A stretch of DNA of 64,000 nt from Pseudomonas sihuiensis (GCF_900106015.1 NZ_LT629797.1:4402001-4466000), one strand, 5' to 3'. Shown: positions 42,005-55,200, counted from the first letter of the stretch. The notes: generated by a model not told the origin, from the letters alone. Numbers and translations are program-made.

Positions 42005-42193
42005 CAAGTTCTCCTGAATTGCCAGCTGTACCGGGTTGAGTCATGTCCTTTGAGCCTGAGCTCTGATGTCGCCATATGCCACTTAGGTTGGCATGGCGCG
42101 CCGCGAGACGCTTGCAGTGCTGGGCTAGGATTTATTCAGCAATCCTAACCGTTAGCCGCGTGCTGCGATATGGCCTATGCCACAGGTGAAACC

Positions 42194-43429
42194 ATGAATT
42201 ACATCCTCTACGCCGTGCCGTTCTTCTTTGCCCTGATCGCCCTTGAGCTGTTGCTCGATCGTTGGCGCGGGGTCAGCACCTACCGCTTCTCCGATGCGCT
42301 CAACAGCCTCAGTGCCGGCTTCCTGTCAACCTCCGTGGGCCTGCTGACCAAGGCCGTTAGGTTGCTTACCTACACCCTGGCCTGGCAGCACTTTGGTGTG
42401 TTCGAGTTATCGGCCAGCAGCCTGTGGGTCTGGCTGTTCGCCTTTGTCTTCTATGACTTCTGCTACTACTGGAACCACCGCCTGGGCCACGAGCGCAACG
42501 TACTCTGGGCGGCGCATTCGGTGCATCACCAGAGTGAGGACTACAACCTCTCCACGGCGTTGCGGCAGACCAGCACCGGTTTCATCTTCGGCTGGATCTT
42601 CTACCTGCCGATGGCCCTGATCGGTGTTCCGCCGCTGGTATTTCTCACCGTGGCGGCACTCAACCTGCTCTATCAGTTCTGGGTGCATACCCGGCACATT
42701 CCCAAACTGGGCTGGTTCGAGTGGTTCTTTATCACGCCGTCCAACCACCGCGTGCACCATGCGCAGAATGCTGTGTATATGGATCGCAATTACGGCGGCG
42801 TGTTCATTCTCTGGGATCGCCTGTTCGGCACCTTTCAGGAGGAGCTGGACGAAGAACCGGTGATCTTTGGCGTGACCACGCCGCTGGCCAGCTGGAACCC
42901 GCTGTGGGCCAATGCGCAGTTTTATGTGGCGCTGTGGCGTGATGCGGTGCGGGCCGAGTCCTGGTGGGACAAGCTGCGTATCTGGTTTATGCGCACCGGC
43001 TGGCGTCCGGCCGATGTCGCAGCGAAATACCCGCAAACCAAGCCGGACCTCAGGCAGTTTGTCAAATTCGACGTGCCGCTGAGCCTGGCGCAGAAGCTCT
43101 ATGCCGGTGTGCAGTTCAGCCTGTATGTGGTGGCCGGCACCGTGCTGCTGGGCATGGGCGACACATTGAGCCTGGCGCAGGCGCTGCTGGGCATTGTGTG
43201 GATGGCCGTGGGGCTGACGATCATCGGCAGCTGGCTGGAAAACCGGCCGACGGCCAAGCGTCTGGAAGTACTGCGTCTGCTGCTCAACCTGCCAGCGGTC
43301 TGGCTGGCCCTGCAGCTTGGTCTGTTGACCGCCCAGCCACTGCTCTGGGCGCTGCTGCTGGGCTACAGCCTGCTGAGCCTGGGCGCGCTGTTCTGGACCC
43401 CGCGTGGGCAGGATGCTGTGCCTGCCTAA
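42194..43429 (+). CDS. Sterol desaturase / fatty acid hydroxylase family membrane protein
   Basis: A 411-residue integral membrane di-iron oxygenase resembling alkylglycerol monooxygenase (TMEM195) and bacterial sterol desaturase family members. Seen: the histidine boxes WNHRLGHERN, AHSVHHQSEDYN and SNHRVHHAQN with Asn-x4-His spacing, about five helices before them and four more after. The substrate is unknown; a lipid chain hydroxylation is inferred from the family. ATG 42194 with AGGTGA upstream is preferred to in-frame ATG 42170. A stem-loop (43457-43482) follows. Confidence 0.9.
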   Translation: MNYILYAVPFFFALIALELLLDRWRGVSTYRFSDALNSLSAGFLSTSVGLLTKAVRLLTYTLAWQHFGVFELSASSLWVWLFAFVFYDFCYYWNHRLGHERNVLWAAHSVHHQSEDYNLSTALRQTSTGFIFGWIFYLPMALIGVPPLVFLTVAALNLLYQFWVHTRHIPKLGWFEWFFITPSNHRVHHAQNAVYMDRNYGGVFILWDRLFGTFQEELDEEPVIFGVTTPLASWNPLWANAQFYVALWRDAVRAESWWDKLRIWFMRTGWRPADVAAKYPQTKPDLRQFVKFDVPLSLAQKLYAGVQFSLYVVAGTVLLGMGDTLSLAQALLGIVWMAVGLTIIGSWLENRPTAKRLEVLRLLLNLPAVWLALQLGLLTAQPLLWALLLGYSLLSLGALFWTPRGQDAVPA

Positions 43430-43456
43430 AGCTAATTCATGGCTGGCCCTTACAAC

Positions 43457-43482
43457 GGTGGACAGGCGCAGGCCCGTCCACC
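43457..43482 (+). terminator. Possible terminator after the hydroxylase gene
   Basis: GGTGGAC (43457-43463) and GTCCACC (43476-43482) pair around a 12-base loop and are followed by TTTGTGCTTT. A weak rho-independent candidate. Confidence 0.45.
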
Positions 43483-43520
43483 TTTGTGCTTTCCGGGGCG
43501 GGGAAACGGCTGTGGTGTAG

Positions 43521-44687
<1,167 letters not shown>

Positions 44688-44705
44688 GCCCCACAGGAAC
44701 TCCAG

Positions 44706-46910
44706 ATGAACACCGAAGGACTCAGTACCCCTGAATTGCAAGATGCCCAACCGGTCGTCGATGAGGTTGTAGCCGTGGAAACCCCTGTCATCGAGGCCCC
44801 TGCGCCGGTCGTACCTGCGCCTGTGGTGATCCATAACCTGGATGACAGCAGCCTGTATATCCACCGTGAGCTGTCGCAGCTGCAATTCAATATCCGCGTC
44901 CTGGAACAGGCGCTGGATGAGTCCTATCCGCTGCTCGAACGTCTGAAGTTCCTGCTGATCTTCTCCAGCAACCTCGACGAATTCTTCGAGATCCGCGTCG
45001 CCGGCCTGAAGAAACAGATCAATTTCGCCCGTGAACAGGCCGGTGCCGACGGCCTGCAGCCGCACCAGGCGTTGGCGCGCATCAGCGAACTGGTGCACGA
45101 GCAGGTCGAGCGACAGTACGCCATTCTCAACGACACGCTGTTCCCGGCGCTGGCCAAGCACAACATCAACTTCATCCGCCGGCGGTTCTGGACCACCAAG
45201 CTCAAGGCCTGGGTGCGCCGTTATTTCCGCGACGAGATCGCGCCGATCATCACCCCCATCGGCCTCGACCCGACGCACCCCTTCCCGCTGCTGGTGAACA
45301 AGAGCCTGAACTTCATCGTCGAGCTGGAAGGCGTCGATGCCTTCGGTCGCGATTCCGGTCTGGCCATCATCCCGGCGCCACGCCTGCTGCCGCGTATCAT
45401 CAAGGTCCCGGAAGACGTCGGCGGCCCCGGCGACAACTACGTGTTCCTGTCGTCGATGATCCACGCCCACGCCGATGACCTGTTCCAGGGCATGAAGGTC
45501 AAGGGCTGCTACCAGTTCCGCCTGACCCGCAACGCCGACCTGTCGGTGGACACCGAGGACGTCGAGGACCTGGCGCGTGCCCTGCGTGGCGAGCTGTTCA
45601 GCCGTCGTTATGGCGATGCGGTGCGCCTGGAAGTGGTCGACACCTGCCCGAAACACCTGCGCGATTATCTGCTCAAGCAATTCGGCCTGACCGAGGGCGA
45701 GCTGTACCAGGTCAACGGCCCGGTCAACCTGACCCGCCTGTTCAGCATCACTGGCCTGGATAACCACTCGGATCTGCAGTACGCGCCGTTCACCCCGGTG
45801 ATCCCCAAGCTGCTGCAGAACGCCGAGAACATCTTCAGCGTGGTCAGCAAGCAGGACATCCTCCTGCTGCATCCCTTCGAGTCCTTCACCCCGGTAGTGG
45901 ACCTGCTGCGCCAGGCGGCGAAAGACCCGCACGTGCTGGCGATCAAGCAGACCCTGTATCGTTCTGGCGCCAACTCGGAGATCGTCGACGCCCTGGTGGA
46001 GGCAGCGCGTAACGGCAAGGAAGTCACCGCGGTGATCGAGCTGCGTGCGCGCTTCGACGAAGAGTCCAACCTGGCCCTGGCCAGCCGTCTGCAGGCCGCT
46101 GGTGCAGTAGTGATCTACGGTGTGGTCGGCTTCAAGACCCACGCCAAGATGATGCTGATCCTGCGCCGCGAGAACGGCGAGATCGTCCGCTACGCTCACC
46201 TAGGCACCGGCAACTACCACGCTGGCAACGCCAAGCTGTATACCGACTACAGCCTGCTCACCGCCGATGTGGCCCTGGGCGAGGACGTGTCCAAGCTGTT
46301 CAGTCAGCTGATTGGCATGGGCAAGACCCTGCGCATGAAGAAGCTGCTGCATGCACCCTTCACCTTGAAGAAGACCCTGCTCGACCTGATCGCCAAGGAA
46401 ACCACAGCGGCGGCCGAAGGCAAGCCGGCGCATATCATCGCCAAGTTCAACTCGCTGACCGACCCCAAGGTCATCCGCGCGCTATACAAGGCCAGCCAGA
46501 CCGGGGTGAAGATCGACCTGGTGGTGCGTGGCATGTGCTGCCTGCGGCCGGGTATTGCCGGGGTCTCGCATAACATCCAGGTGCGTTCGATCATCGGCCG
46601 CTTCCTCGAGCACACGCGGGTGTTCTACTTCCTCAACGGCGGCGACGAGAAAATCTATCTGTCCAGCGCCGACTGGATGGAGCGCAACCTCGACAAGCGC
46701 GTGGAGACCTGCTTCCCGGTGGAGGGCAAGAAGCTCATCACGCGCGTCAAGAAGGAGCTGGAAAGCTACCTGACCGACAACACCCAGGCCTGGGTGCTGC
46801 AGTCCGATGGTCGTTACCTGCGCCAACAGCCCACCGGCAACCAGAACCCGCGCAGCGCACAGTCCGGCTTGCTGGAGAAACTCACCGCACCAGTGATCGT
46901 GACGCGTTAA
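44706..46910 (+). CDS. ppk: Polyphosphate kinase 1
   Basis: A 734-residue enzyme building polyphosphate from ATP. Seen: N-domain ([17 protein letters not shown]), the catalytic histidine H479 ([15 protein letters not shown]) and a second conserved histidine H636 ([34 protein letters not shown]). The N-terminal ~35 residues are an extra proline/valine/glutamate-rich tail. It starts 18 bases after hemB and may share its transcript. It is convergent with ppx, and the two together set the cellular polyphosphate level linked to stress survival, motility and biofilm behaviour. Confidence 0.97.
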   Translation: MNTEGLSTPELQDAQPVVDEVVAVETPVIEAPAPVVPAPVVIHNLDDSSLYIHRELSQLQFNIRVLEQALDESYPLLERLKFLLIFSSNLDEFFEIRVAGLKKQINFAREQAGADGLQPHQALARISELVHEQVERQYAILNDTLFPALAKHNINFIRRRFWTTKLKAWVRRYFRDEIAPIITPIGLDPTHPFPLLVNKSLNFIVELEGVDAFGRDSGLAIIPAPRLLPRIIKVPEDVGGPGDNYVFLSSMIHAHADDLFQGMKVKGCYQFRLTRNADLSVDTEDVEDLARALRGELFSRRYGDAVRLEVVDTCPKHLRDYLLKQFGLTEGELYQVNGPVNLTRLFSITGLDNHSDLQYAPFTPVIPKLLQNAENIFSVVSKQDILLLHPFESFTPVVDLLRQAAKDPHVLAIKQTLYRSGANSEIVDALVEAARNGKEVTAVIELRARFDEESNLALASRLQAAGAVVIYGVVGFKTHAKMMLILRRENGEIVRYAHLGTGNYHAGNAKLYTDYSLLTADVALGEDVSKLFSQLIGMGKTLRMKKLLHAPFTLKKTLLDLIAKETTAAAEGKPAHIIAKFNSLTDPKVIRALYKASQTGVKIDLVVRGMCCLRPGIAGVSHNIQVRSIIGRFLEHTRVFYFLNGGDEKIYLSSADWMERNLDKRVETCFPVEGKKLITRVKKELESYLTDNTQAWVLQSDGRYLRQQPTGNQNPRSAQSGLLEKLTAPVIVTR

Positions 46911-46936
46911 AAAGGCCGCTTGCGGCCATCTGATGA

Positions 46937-47068
46937 CCCTCTCCCACTTGTGGGGCGAAGAGGCGCGCTTTTGGAAGCACTGCTTCCTGCGCCGATGAGC
47001 GCCTGAGCGCCTGATCGCTGGCGATCAGGTCGGGGCGCGGAGCGGGGTGCCCGAAGTGCGGGAGAGGG
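46937..47068. repeat. Composite intergenic repeat between ppk and ppx
   Basis: CCCTCTCCCACTT (46937-46949) and AAGTGCGGGAGAGGG (47054-47068) are near-complementary outer arms; inside lies the perfect CTGATCGC-TG-GCGATCAG hairpin (47011-47028). A short GGCGGGT/ACCCGCC stem follows at 47083-47099. This kind of CCCTCTCCC element is common between genes in Pseudomonas. No gene is evident in the 236-base convergent gap. Confidence 0.7.
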
Positions 47069-47146
47069 GGCTTTGTGGTCCTGGCGGGTTTCACCCGCCC
47101 TACAGGCCGAGCCGCGCCCGCAGGGTGCGCCATGCGCACCGGGGTA

Positions 47147-48649
47147 TCAGCGCACGCTCAACGTCAGATCAATACGCTTGAGCCATTCGGCTTCGGCTTC
47201 AAAGTCCGCCAGGGTCAGCGGGTTGGCGGCCAGCCAGCCTTCAGGGAAGACGATCTCCAGGCTGTTGTCGCCGGCCTTGAACTGCACCTGTGGCATGTCC
47301 TGCGTACCACGGATGTGGTGGAACAGAATGGCGAAGCGCAGCAGCACGCACAGGCGCATCAGCTTCACGCCTTCCTCGCCGAAGTCGGCGAACTTGTCCT
47401 TGGGAATGTTGCGGCGGTGGCCGCGCACCAGCAGCGCGAGCATCTGCTGGTCCTGGCGCGAGAAGCCGGCCAGGTCGGAGTGCTCGATCAGATAGGCGCC
47501 GTGCTTGTGGTACTGGTAGTGGGCGATATCCAGACCCACCTCGTGCACCTTGGCGCCCCAGCTCAGCAGTTCGCGATGCCAGTCATCGGTCAGGCCCCAA
47601 TCGGCGGACACCTTGTCCAGCGCCGACAGTGCCTTGGCCTCGACCCGTGCGGCCTGGTCGACATCGACGTGGTAGCGCTCCATGAACGCCGCCAGGGTGC
47701 GTTCGCGTACGTCTTCATGCTGATGGCGGCCGAGCAGGTCGTACAGCACGCCCTCACGCAATGCGCCCTCGGAATGGCTCATGCGCTGGATGTCGCAGGC
47801 ATCGAAGATCGCTTCGAGAATCGCCAGGCCGGCGGGGAAGATGCCGCGACGGTCCGGCTTGATGCCGTCGAGGTCGAGCTTCTCCACCTCGCCGAGCTTG
47901 AACAGCTTGCGCTTGAGCCAGGCCAGGCCTTCGGCCGTCACCTCGCCGCTGCCCAAACCCGCTGCCTTGATGGTCAGACCGACCGCCTTGATGGTACCGG
48001 AAGCGCCAACGGCGTCTTCCCAGCCGAGGCGGCGCAGGCCCTGTTCGATGCTCATGAGTTCCAGACGGGCCGCGGTGTAGGCCTGGGCATAACGCGCCGG
48101 GGTGATCTTGCCGTCGCGAAAGTAGCGCTGGGTGAAGCTTACGCAGCCCATCTGCAGGCTTTCGCGCAGCAGCGGCTCGAAGCGCTGGCCGATGATGAAC
48201 TCGGTGCTGCCGCCGCCGATGTCGGCGACCAGGCGCTTGCCGGGCGTGTCGGCAATGCTGTGGGACACACCCAGATAGATCAGGCGGGCTTCCTCACGGC
48301 CGGAAATTACCTCGACCTGATGACCGAGGATCTCCTCGGCGCGGCGGATGAACACCGCGCGGTTGCGCGCCTCACGCAGGGCGTTGGTGCCGACGATGCG
48401 TACGGCGCCTTCCGGCAGCGTGTTGGTGAACTGGGCGAAGCGGCGCAGGCAGTCGAGCCCGCGCTGCATTGCTTCTTCGCTGAGCTGACGCTCGTCGTCC
48501 AGGCCTGCGGCCAGTTGCACTTTGTCGCCGAGGCGCTCGAGGATGCGAATTTCGTGACTGTCGGCCTTGGCCAGCACCATGTGAAAGCTGTTCGAACCCA
48601 GGTCGATGGCAGCGATCAGGGGAAAACTCTCGGCAGGGGCTTTGGGCAT
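47147..48649 (-). CDS. ppx: Exopolyphosphatase
   Basis: A 500-residue exopolyphosphatase of the actin-like Ppx/GppA family, releasing orthophosphate from polyphosphate chains. Seen: [16 protein letters not shown] near the start (phosphate-binding loop), [12 protein letters not shown], the second loop [14 protein letters not shown], and a C-terminal HD-like helical domain with [12 protein letters not shown]. Length is normal. ATG 48649 is chosen over an upstream extension that is not conserved. It is convergent with ppk and divergent from no gene: its upstream neighbour allA is on the same strand. Confidence 0.96.
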   Translation of the reverse strand: MPKAPAESFPLIAAIDLGSNSFHMVLAKADSHEIRILERLGDKVQLAAGLDDERQLSEEAMQRGLDCLRRFAQFTNTLPEGAVRIVGTNALREARNRAVFIRRAEEILGHQVEVISGREEARLIYLGVSHSIADTPGKRLVADIGGGSTEFIIGQRFEPLLRESLQMGCVSFTQRYFRDGKITPARYAQAYTAARLELMSIEQGLRRLGWEDAVGASGTIKAVGLTIKAAGLGSGEVTAEGLAWLKRKLFKLGEVEKLDLDGIKPDRRGIFPAGLAILEAIFDACDIQRMSHSEGALREGVLYDLLGRHQHEDVRERTLAAFMERYHVDVDQAARVEAKALSALDKVSADWGLTDDWHRELLSWGAKVHEVGLDIAHYQYHKHGAYLIEHSDLAGFSRQDQQMLALLVRGHRRNIPKDKFADFGEEGVKLMRLCVLLRFAILFHHIRGTQDMPQVQFKAGDNSLEIVFPEGWLAANPLTLADFEAEAEWLKRIDLTLSVR

Positions 48650-48746
48650 GATTACGGCATCTCGTTCGATTTCCGCGCATCCTGCCACGACTGAGCGCAT
48701 GAGCCAACGCATACGGATGTCGCATGAAACTGGTCTAGACCTGTGA

Positions 48747-49252
48747 TTACTGCAGGTTCAGCACACTCAGTGGTTGTTTCAACACCTGCTCGTCGCAGTT
48801 GTGACCCTCGCCGCCACGGTCCACCACGATGAAGCGGCCGGGGTGCTGCAGGCACAGCAGTGGGTGATGCCAGGTGCCGCGGGCGTAGTTCACGCCCTGG
48901 TCTGGCGCGCTGATGAAGGCGCGAATCTGCGACTCGTCCAGCTCGCCGGGTGGGGCGACGACGATCAGCATGCGCCCGCCGTCCACCGGATAAAAGGCCT
49001 GGCTGCCCAGCGGGTGGCGTTCGAGCATGCGGATGGCGATGGGCGCGTGCCAAGCCTTGCCCTCGAAGATATTCACCAGGGTTCTTGGTGATTCGCCGGC
49101 CAGCTCCACCTGCGCCAGGTCGTGGTAGCGCGTGGTGGTGCCGACGTTGATCGGGAAGGCCGTGGCACCAGCCGTCTCGATCACCTCGCCGAAGGGGGCG
49201 AAGGCTGCGCGGGTCAGTGGCTCGATGCGCAGCGGCAGGGGCGCCGGCGCGT

Positions 49253-49256
<4 letters not shown>
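48747..49256 (-). CDS. allA: Ureidoglycolate lyase
   Basis: A 169-residue cupin-type enzyme cleaving ureidoglycolate to glyoxylate and urea at the end of allantoin breakdown. Seen: [19 protein letters not shown] at the start, [51 protein letters not shown], and [16 protein letters not shown]. It overlaps the ATPase gene by 4 bp, so it is part of the ABC operon (SBP-permease-permease-ATPase-allA). No allantoinase or allantoicase is visible, so the pathway must be elsewhere or the enzyme used on another ureide. Confidence 0.92.
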
Positions 49257-49970
<714 letters not shown>

Positions 49971-49984
<14 letters not shown>

Positions 49985-50618
49985 TCAGCCTCCTTTCCAG
50001 GCGGTATGCAGCGAGCGAGAGCGGGTAGCAAAGCAGGAAGTAACCGAGGGCGACGAAGCCGTAGACCATGAAGGGCTCGAAGGTGGCGTTGGCCAGCATG
50101 CTGCCGGTCTTGGTCAGTTCGGTGAAACCGATGATCGAGGTCACCGCGGTGCCCTTGACCACCTGTACCGAGAAACCGACGGTAGGCGCCACGGCGATGC
50201 GCAGGGCCTGCGGCAGGACAACATGGCGCAGGGTTTCCAGGCGGCTCATGGCCAGGCTTTCAGCGGCCTCCCACTGGCCGCGGGTGATGGCCTCGACGCA
50301 GCCGCGCCAGATCTCGGCGAGAAAGGCGCTGGTGAACAGCGTCAGTGCAGTGGCCGCAGCCAGCCAGGGCGACACGTCGATGCCGAGCAGGGCGATACCG
50401 AAGAACACCAGAAACAGCTGCATCAACAGCGGCGTGCCCTGGAACAGTTCGATATAGCCACGGGCCAGGATGCGCGGCGCCGACAGTGGCGACAGCCGCG
50501 CCAGCAACACCAGCAGGCCGGCGATACCGCCGCAGACGAAGGCCACCAGTGACAGCAGCAGCGTCCACTGCAAGCCGGTGAGCAGGTTGCGCAGGATGTC
50601 CCAGAGGGTGAAGTCCAT
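49971..50618 (-). CDS. ABC transporter permease (HisM/GlnP family), first
   Basis: A 215-residue inner-membrane permease with about five helices. Seen: TLWDILRNLLTGLQWTLLLSLVAF, a GTPLLMQLFLVFFGIALLGI segment, and the EAA motif EAITRGQWEAAESLAMSRLETLRHVVLPQALRIA for ATPase docking. It overlaps the ATPase gene (14 bp) and abuts the next permease by one base. It probably pairs with the second permease as a heterodimer. Confidence 0.93.
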
Positions 50619-51283
50619 CAGCGGGCTCCCATGATGAAACGGCGGCCGAACCAGGCCAGCAGTTGGCGAATTCCGATGGCCATGACCAGGTACAGCGCAG
50701 TGGTCAGCAGGTAGGTCTCGAAGGCACGGAAGTTACGCGACTGGATGAAGTTGGCGGCGAATGACAACTCCTCGGTGGAAATCTGCGAGCACACCGCTGA
50801 ACCGAGCATGACGATGATTATCTGGCTCGACAGCGCCGGCCACACCTTGCCCAGTGCCGGGCGCAGCACCACATGGCGGAAGGTTTCGAAGCGGCTCATG
50901 GCCAGTGCGCTGGCGGCCTCGAGCTGGCCATGTGGGATGGCCTGGATGCCGGCACGGATGATTTCCGTGGAGTAGGCGCCGAGGTTGATCACCATGGCCA
51001 GCACCGCGGCTTCCCACTCGCTCAGGCGCACGCCGAGCGAGGGCAGGCCGAAGAAGATGAAGAACAGCTGAACGATGAAAGGCGTATTGCGGATCAGCTC
51101 CACGTAGATGCCGAATATCCGGTCGAACGGGCGGATGCGCCAGGCGCGCAGTATCGCCCCGACGATGCCGAGACCGACGCCCAGCAGGGTGCCGATCGCC
51201 GTCAGGCCGAGGGTGAAGGCCGCGCCCTGCAGCAGCAGATCGCTGTGCTGCAGGACGGCGGCGAAGTCGAACTGGTACGCCAT
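50618..51283 (-). CDS. ABC transporter permease (HisQ/GlnP family), second
   Basis: A 221-residue permease. Seen: QFDFAAVLQHSDLLLQGAAFTLGLTAIGTLLGVGLGIVGAI, RNTPFIVQLFFIFFGLPSLG, and the EAA motif AIPHGQLEAASALAMSRFETFRHVVLRPALG. Similar to its neighbour in layout, hence a probable duplicated pair. It follows the binding-protein gene by 20 bases. Confidence 0.93.
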   Translation of the reverse strand: MAYQFDFAAVLQHSDLLLQGAAFTLGLTAIGTLLGVGLGIVGAILRAWRIRPFDRIFGIYVELIRNTPFIVQLFFIFFGLPSLGVRLSEWEAAVLAMVINLGAYSTEIIRAGIQAIPHGQLEAASALAMSRFETFRHVVLRPALGKVWPALSSQIIIVMLGSAVCSQISTEELSFAANFIQSRNFRAFETYLLTTALYLVMAIGIRQLLAWFGRRFIMGAR

Positions 51284-51303
51284 GGTTCAGCTCTCCGCGT
51301 GGC

Positions 51304-52089
51304 TCAGAGGCCGGCCGGCAGCGGCTGCTTCAGCCACTTCTGGCTGAGCGACTCGAGGCTGCCGTCGGCCTTGGCGTCGGCGATGATGGTGTTGACCTTG
51401 TCCAGCAGCGCGCTCTGGTTCTTGTTCACGCCGACGTACACCGGCGAATCCTTGAGCTTGAGCTTCATGCTCGGTACGCGCTTGGGGTTGCGCTCGGAGA
51501 TGGCCACCATCACCACGTTGCCGCTGGCGATCAGCTCGACCTGGCCGGAGAGGTAGGCGGCGATGGTCGAGTTGTTGTCCTCGAAGCGCTTGATGGTGGC
51601 GCCTTTCGGAGCGACGTTGCTCAGCTCGATGTCCTCGATGGAGCCACGGGTGACGCTGATGGTCTTGCCGCTCAGGTCGTCGAGGCTGGCGATGGCGGCG
51701 TCCTCCGGGCCGAACACGCCGAGGTAGAAGGGCGCGTAGGCGGCGGAGAAGTCGATCACCGCTTCACGCTCGGGGTTCTTGCCGAGGCTGGAGATCACCA
51801 GATCGACCTTGCCGGTGGTGAGGAAGGGAATGCGGTTGGTGCTGTTGACCGGGGTCAGCTCCAGCTTTACCGCCAGCTTGTCGGCCAGCAGTTGCGCGGT
51901 GTCGATATCCAGGCCGCGCGGTTTCATGTCCGGGCCGACCGAGCCGAACGGCGGGAAATCCTGCGGCACGGCGACCTTCAGCACACCGGCCTTGCTGATG
52001 TCTTCAAGGGCATCGGCATGCGCGGTGGCAGCGCCAAAGGCCAGTGCAGCGAACAGGGTACCCAGCAGGGTGCGGTGAAGTTTACGCAT
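51304..52089 (-). CDS. Periplasmic substrate-binding protein of the polar amino acid-type ABC system
   Basis: A 261-residue exported binding protein. Seen: signal peptide MRKLHRTLLGTLFAALAFGAATAHA, then the SBP_bac_3 core: LKVAVPQDFPPFGSVGPDMKPRGLDIDTAQLLADKL, PFLTTGKVDLVISSLGKNPERE, and LSGKTISVTRGSIEDIELS. ATG 52089 with GGGAG upstream; the larger open frame lacks a signal peptide. It is the first gene of the operon and faces the FadR-type gene across 287 bases with candidate operator palindromes. Confidence 0.93.
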   Translation of the reverse strand: MRKLHRTLLGTLFAALAFGAATAHADALEDISKAGVLKVAVPQDFPPFGSVGPDMKPRGLDIDTAQLLADKLAVKLELTPVNSTNRIPFLTTGKVDLVISSLGKNPEREAVIDFSAAYAPFYLGVFGPEDAAIASLDDLSGKTISVTRGSIEDIELSNVAPKGATIKRFEDNNSTIAAYLSGQVELIASGNVVMVAISERNPKRVPSMKLKLKDSPVYVGVNKNQSALLDKVNTIIADAKADGSLESLSQKWLKQPLPAGL

Positions 52090-52212
52090 GTCGAACTCCC
52101 GATGAATGAACGAAAACTGAAGCGTTTTGCCTGGCTCATGCAGTGCATCGCCTGTGCCAAGTTCAATGAAATAAGGGCTTTCATCGTTTCGGGTGAGTGG
52201 AAACAAGGTCTT

Positions 52213-52227
52213 ACTGGTCTGAACAGT
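52213..52227. promoter_or_regulatory. Candidate GntR/FadR-type operator, site A
   Basis: ACTGGTCTGAACAGT is an imperfect dyad (12 of 15 positions symmetric) about 20 bp from the near-perfect site B. Its TGGTC half-site is what GntR/FadR proteins commonly bind. It lies between the divergent SBP and regulator genes. Confidence 0.4.
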
Positions 52228-52235
52228 TGGCGTAG

Positions 52236-52251
52236 CTGACCAGTTGGTCAG
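52236..52251. promoter_or_regulatory. Candidate GntR/FadR-type operator, site B
   Basis: CTGACCA-GT-TGGTCAG is a perfect inverted repeat apart from the two-base centre. It fits a TGGTC/GACCA FadR-family operator. A third weaker relative (ACTGACC, then GGCC, then CGAACAGT, 52357-52375) ends two bases before the regulator start, which would allow autoregulation. Confidence 0.55.
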
Positions 52252-52376
52252 AAGCGTTTCTGAGCTATCTCGGTGCATCCGCGTGACAGGCTGTTCCACA
52301 AGAGGGCGTCGCTTGCCTGGGGCGGCCTTATGGCCGTACAAAGGCGACTTCACTGGACTGACCGGCCCGAACAGTC

Positions 52377-53081
52377 ATGAATGCTTCTGCTCCCCGCGCG
52401 GTACCCGAATACGCCTTGCAGGCGATCCGCCGCCTGATCGAGGACGAGGGCTATCGCCCCGGCGACGCGCTGCCGTCGCAGCGCGATCTGGCCGAGCGCC
52501 TTGGTGTCAGCCGTGCGTCACTGCGTGAGGCGCTGTCGTCGCTCAGCGCGTTGGGCCTGGTCAGCGTACAGGCCGGCAAGGGTGTGTTCGTGCAGGAGGC
52601 GAGTAAGGCCGAGGCGGCCGGCGCTTTCGCCTGGCCCTTCGCCGCACAGGTGTCGGCGGCCGATACCTTCCAGTTGCGCTTTGCTCTGGAGGGCTTCGCC
52701 TGTGGTTTGGCGGCCGGGGTGATGACCGCCGAGGTGCTGGACATTCTCGAAGACAACGTCGAGCAGATGCGCCGCGAGCTGCGTGCAGGTGATTTCGAGC
52801 AGGCCAACCGGCTGGATTTCGAGTTTCACCAGCGTATTCTCGCCGCCAGCGGCAACCAGGCGATGTTCGCCCTGGTTACCTCCAGCGCCGAGATCTTCCT
52901 GGAAAGTCAGAAGCTGCCGTTCATCCGCCCGGAGCGTGCGCAGGAAACCTGGCAGGAGCATCGCAAGATCCTCAAGGCCCTGGCCCGGCATGCCGCCGGC
53001 CCGGCACAGAAAGCCATGCAGCAGCACATCCGCGCGGCGGCGCTGCGCACTGGAATAGCCTTCATCACGCTTGGTGATTGA
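52377..53081 (+). CDS. FadR-subfamily GntR transcriptional regulator
   Basis: A 234-residue regulator. Seen: N-terminal winged helix (about 8-75) with LPSQRDLAERLGVSRASLREALSSLSALGLVSVQAGKGVFV, and a C-terminal all-helical FCD effector domain with QLRFALEGFACGLAAGVM and FEQANRLDFEFHQRILAASGNQ (probable metal-site aspartate/histidine). Relatives respond to organic acids or ureides. It is divergent from the ABC-allA operon and has candidate operators in between, so it is probably the local regulator. Confidence 0.92.
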   Translation: MNASAPRAVPEYALQAIRRLIEDEGYRPGDALPSQRDLAERLGVSRASLREALSSLSALGLVSVQAGKGVFVQEASKAEAAGAFAWPFAAQVSAADTFQLRFALEGFACGLAAGVMTAEVLDILEDNVEQMRRELRAGDFEQANRLDFEFHQRILAASGNQAMFALVTSSAEIFLESQKLPFIRPERAQETWQEHRKILKALARHAAGPAQKAMQQHIRAAALRTGIAFITLGD

Positions 53082-53252
53082 AACTATTGAGTGGCTCAAT
53101 CGCCAGTGCCTTTCGGTGTCAGGCAAGCCGGGCTATGATGTCGCCACTTTTTGGTTGCCAGTCATCCTTGGCAGCAGCCCATCGGGCCGTCGCAAGCGAC
53201 GTCAAAAATTCCTCCCGGCAATTTTTTGCTTCCGAATATACGGAGACTCCTC

Positions 53253-53579
53253 ATGAGCGAATTCATCACCAACGTCAGCGACGCCAGCTTCGACCAGGAC
53301 GTCATCCAGGCTGAAGGTCCGGTTCTGGTCGACTATTGGGCTGAGTGGTGCGGCCCGTGCAAGATGATTGCGCCGGTGCTCGACGAGATCGCCAAGGAAT
53401 ACCAAGGCAAGCTGAAGATCTGCAAACTGAACATCGACGAGAACCAGGAAACCCCGCCGAAGTACGGCGTGCGTGGTATCCCGACCCTGATGCTGTTCAA
53501 GAACGGCAACGTCGAAGCGACCAAGGTTGGCGCGCTGTCCAAGTCGCAGCTGGCTGCTTTCCTCGACAGCAACATCTGA
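53253..53579 (+). CDS. trxA: Thioredoxin 1
   Basis: A 108-residue cytosolic dithiol redox protein. Seen: W32-C33-G-P-C36 active site in [20 protein letters not shown], cis-proline in [11 protein letters not shown], and final LAAFLDSNI. Exact length of E. coli-like Trx1. CGGAG precedes ATG 53253; earlier in-frame starts are rejected. As in other Pseudomonas it precedes rho on the same strand, but a repeat and a terminator separate them, so they are probably separate units. Confidence 0.97.
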   Translation: MSEFITNVSDASFDQDVIQAEGPVLVDYWAEWCGPCKMIAPVLDEIAKEYQGKLKICKLNIDENQETPPKYGVRGIPTLMLFKNGNVEATKVGALSKSQLAAFLDSNI

Positions 53580-53592
53580 GGGGGCTGAAGAA

Positions 53593-53659
53593 GTAGGGTG
53601 GGCTTTAGCCCACCGAGCTGGTTGCAGTTGGCGTGCTGGTGGGCTGAAGCCCACCCTAC
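53593..53659. repeat. GTAGGGTGGGC palindrome between trxA and rho
   Basis: GTAGGGTGGGCTTTAGCCC (53593 on) and GGGCTGAAGCCCACCCTAC (to 53659) pair imperfectly. Same class as 41117-41280 and 57738-57791. Confidence 0.8.
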
Positions 53660-53688
53660 CGCTCTGAGGCAAGTCGCTCTGGAAGAGG

Positions 53689-53712
53689 CCCCGTAATTCG
53701 CGGGGTTTTTTC
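53689..53712 (+). terminator. Intrinsic terminator between trxA and rho
   Basis: CCCCG (53689-53693), a 7-base loop, CGGGG (53701-53705) and a T-run (53706-53711). A short but convincing terminator; preceding G/C bases extend the stem slightly. Confidence 0.75.
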
Positions 53713-53723
53713 GTTTTCGGGGC

Positions 53724-53751
53724 TAGACGCTGTTTTTTCACGGTGTTAAAT
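53724..53751 (+). promoter_or_regulatory. Candidate sigma-70 promoter of rho
   Basis: TAGACG (53724-53729), 16 bases, TTAAAT (53746-53751); each hexamer matches 4 of 6 consensus positions. It lies between the trxA terminator and rho. It would leave a leader of about 140 bases, compatible with autogenous control of rho. Weak evidence. Confidence 0.33.
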
Positions 53752-53899
53752 TCGACCCCGCTGCATCCTCCATGCAGCTCTCTGCACGCCGTCGCCGATT
53801 CATTCCTATACGAACTCGTTCGCGATCCTGTCGCCTTCTCTGCGGCGCGGCCTCTCAAGCTAACAGCTTTCTTCTCCTCTCGATGATCACGTCATTCCT

Positions 53900-55159
<1,260 letters not shown>

Positions 55160-55177
55160 GACATCACGTCTTGCCAA

Positions 55178-55200
55178 AAGGCCGGGGAAACCCGGCCTTG
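55178..55200 (+). terminator. Stem-loop terminator after rho
   Basis: AAGGCCGGG and CCCGGCCTT around GAAA form a 9-bp stem (55178-55199) 18 bases past the rho stop. The trailing sequence is G-TCGTATC, so the T-run is poor. Confidence 0.65.

Noticed and set aside
47075..48694. A 539-codon open frame on the plus strand opposite ppx
   Set aside because: Complement of ppx; no motifs and no ribosome site.
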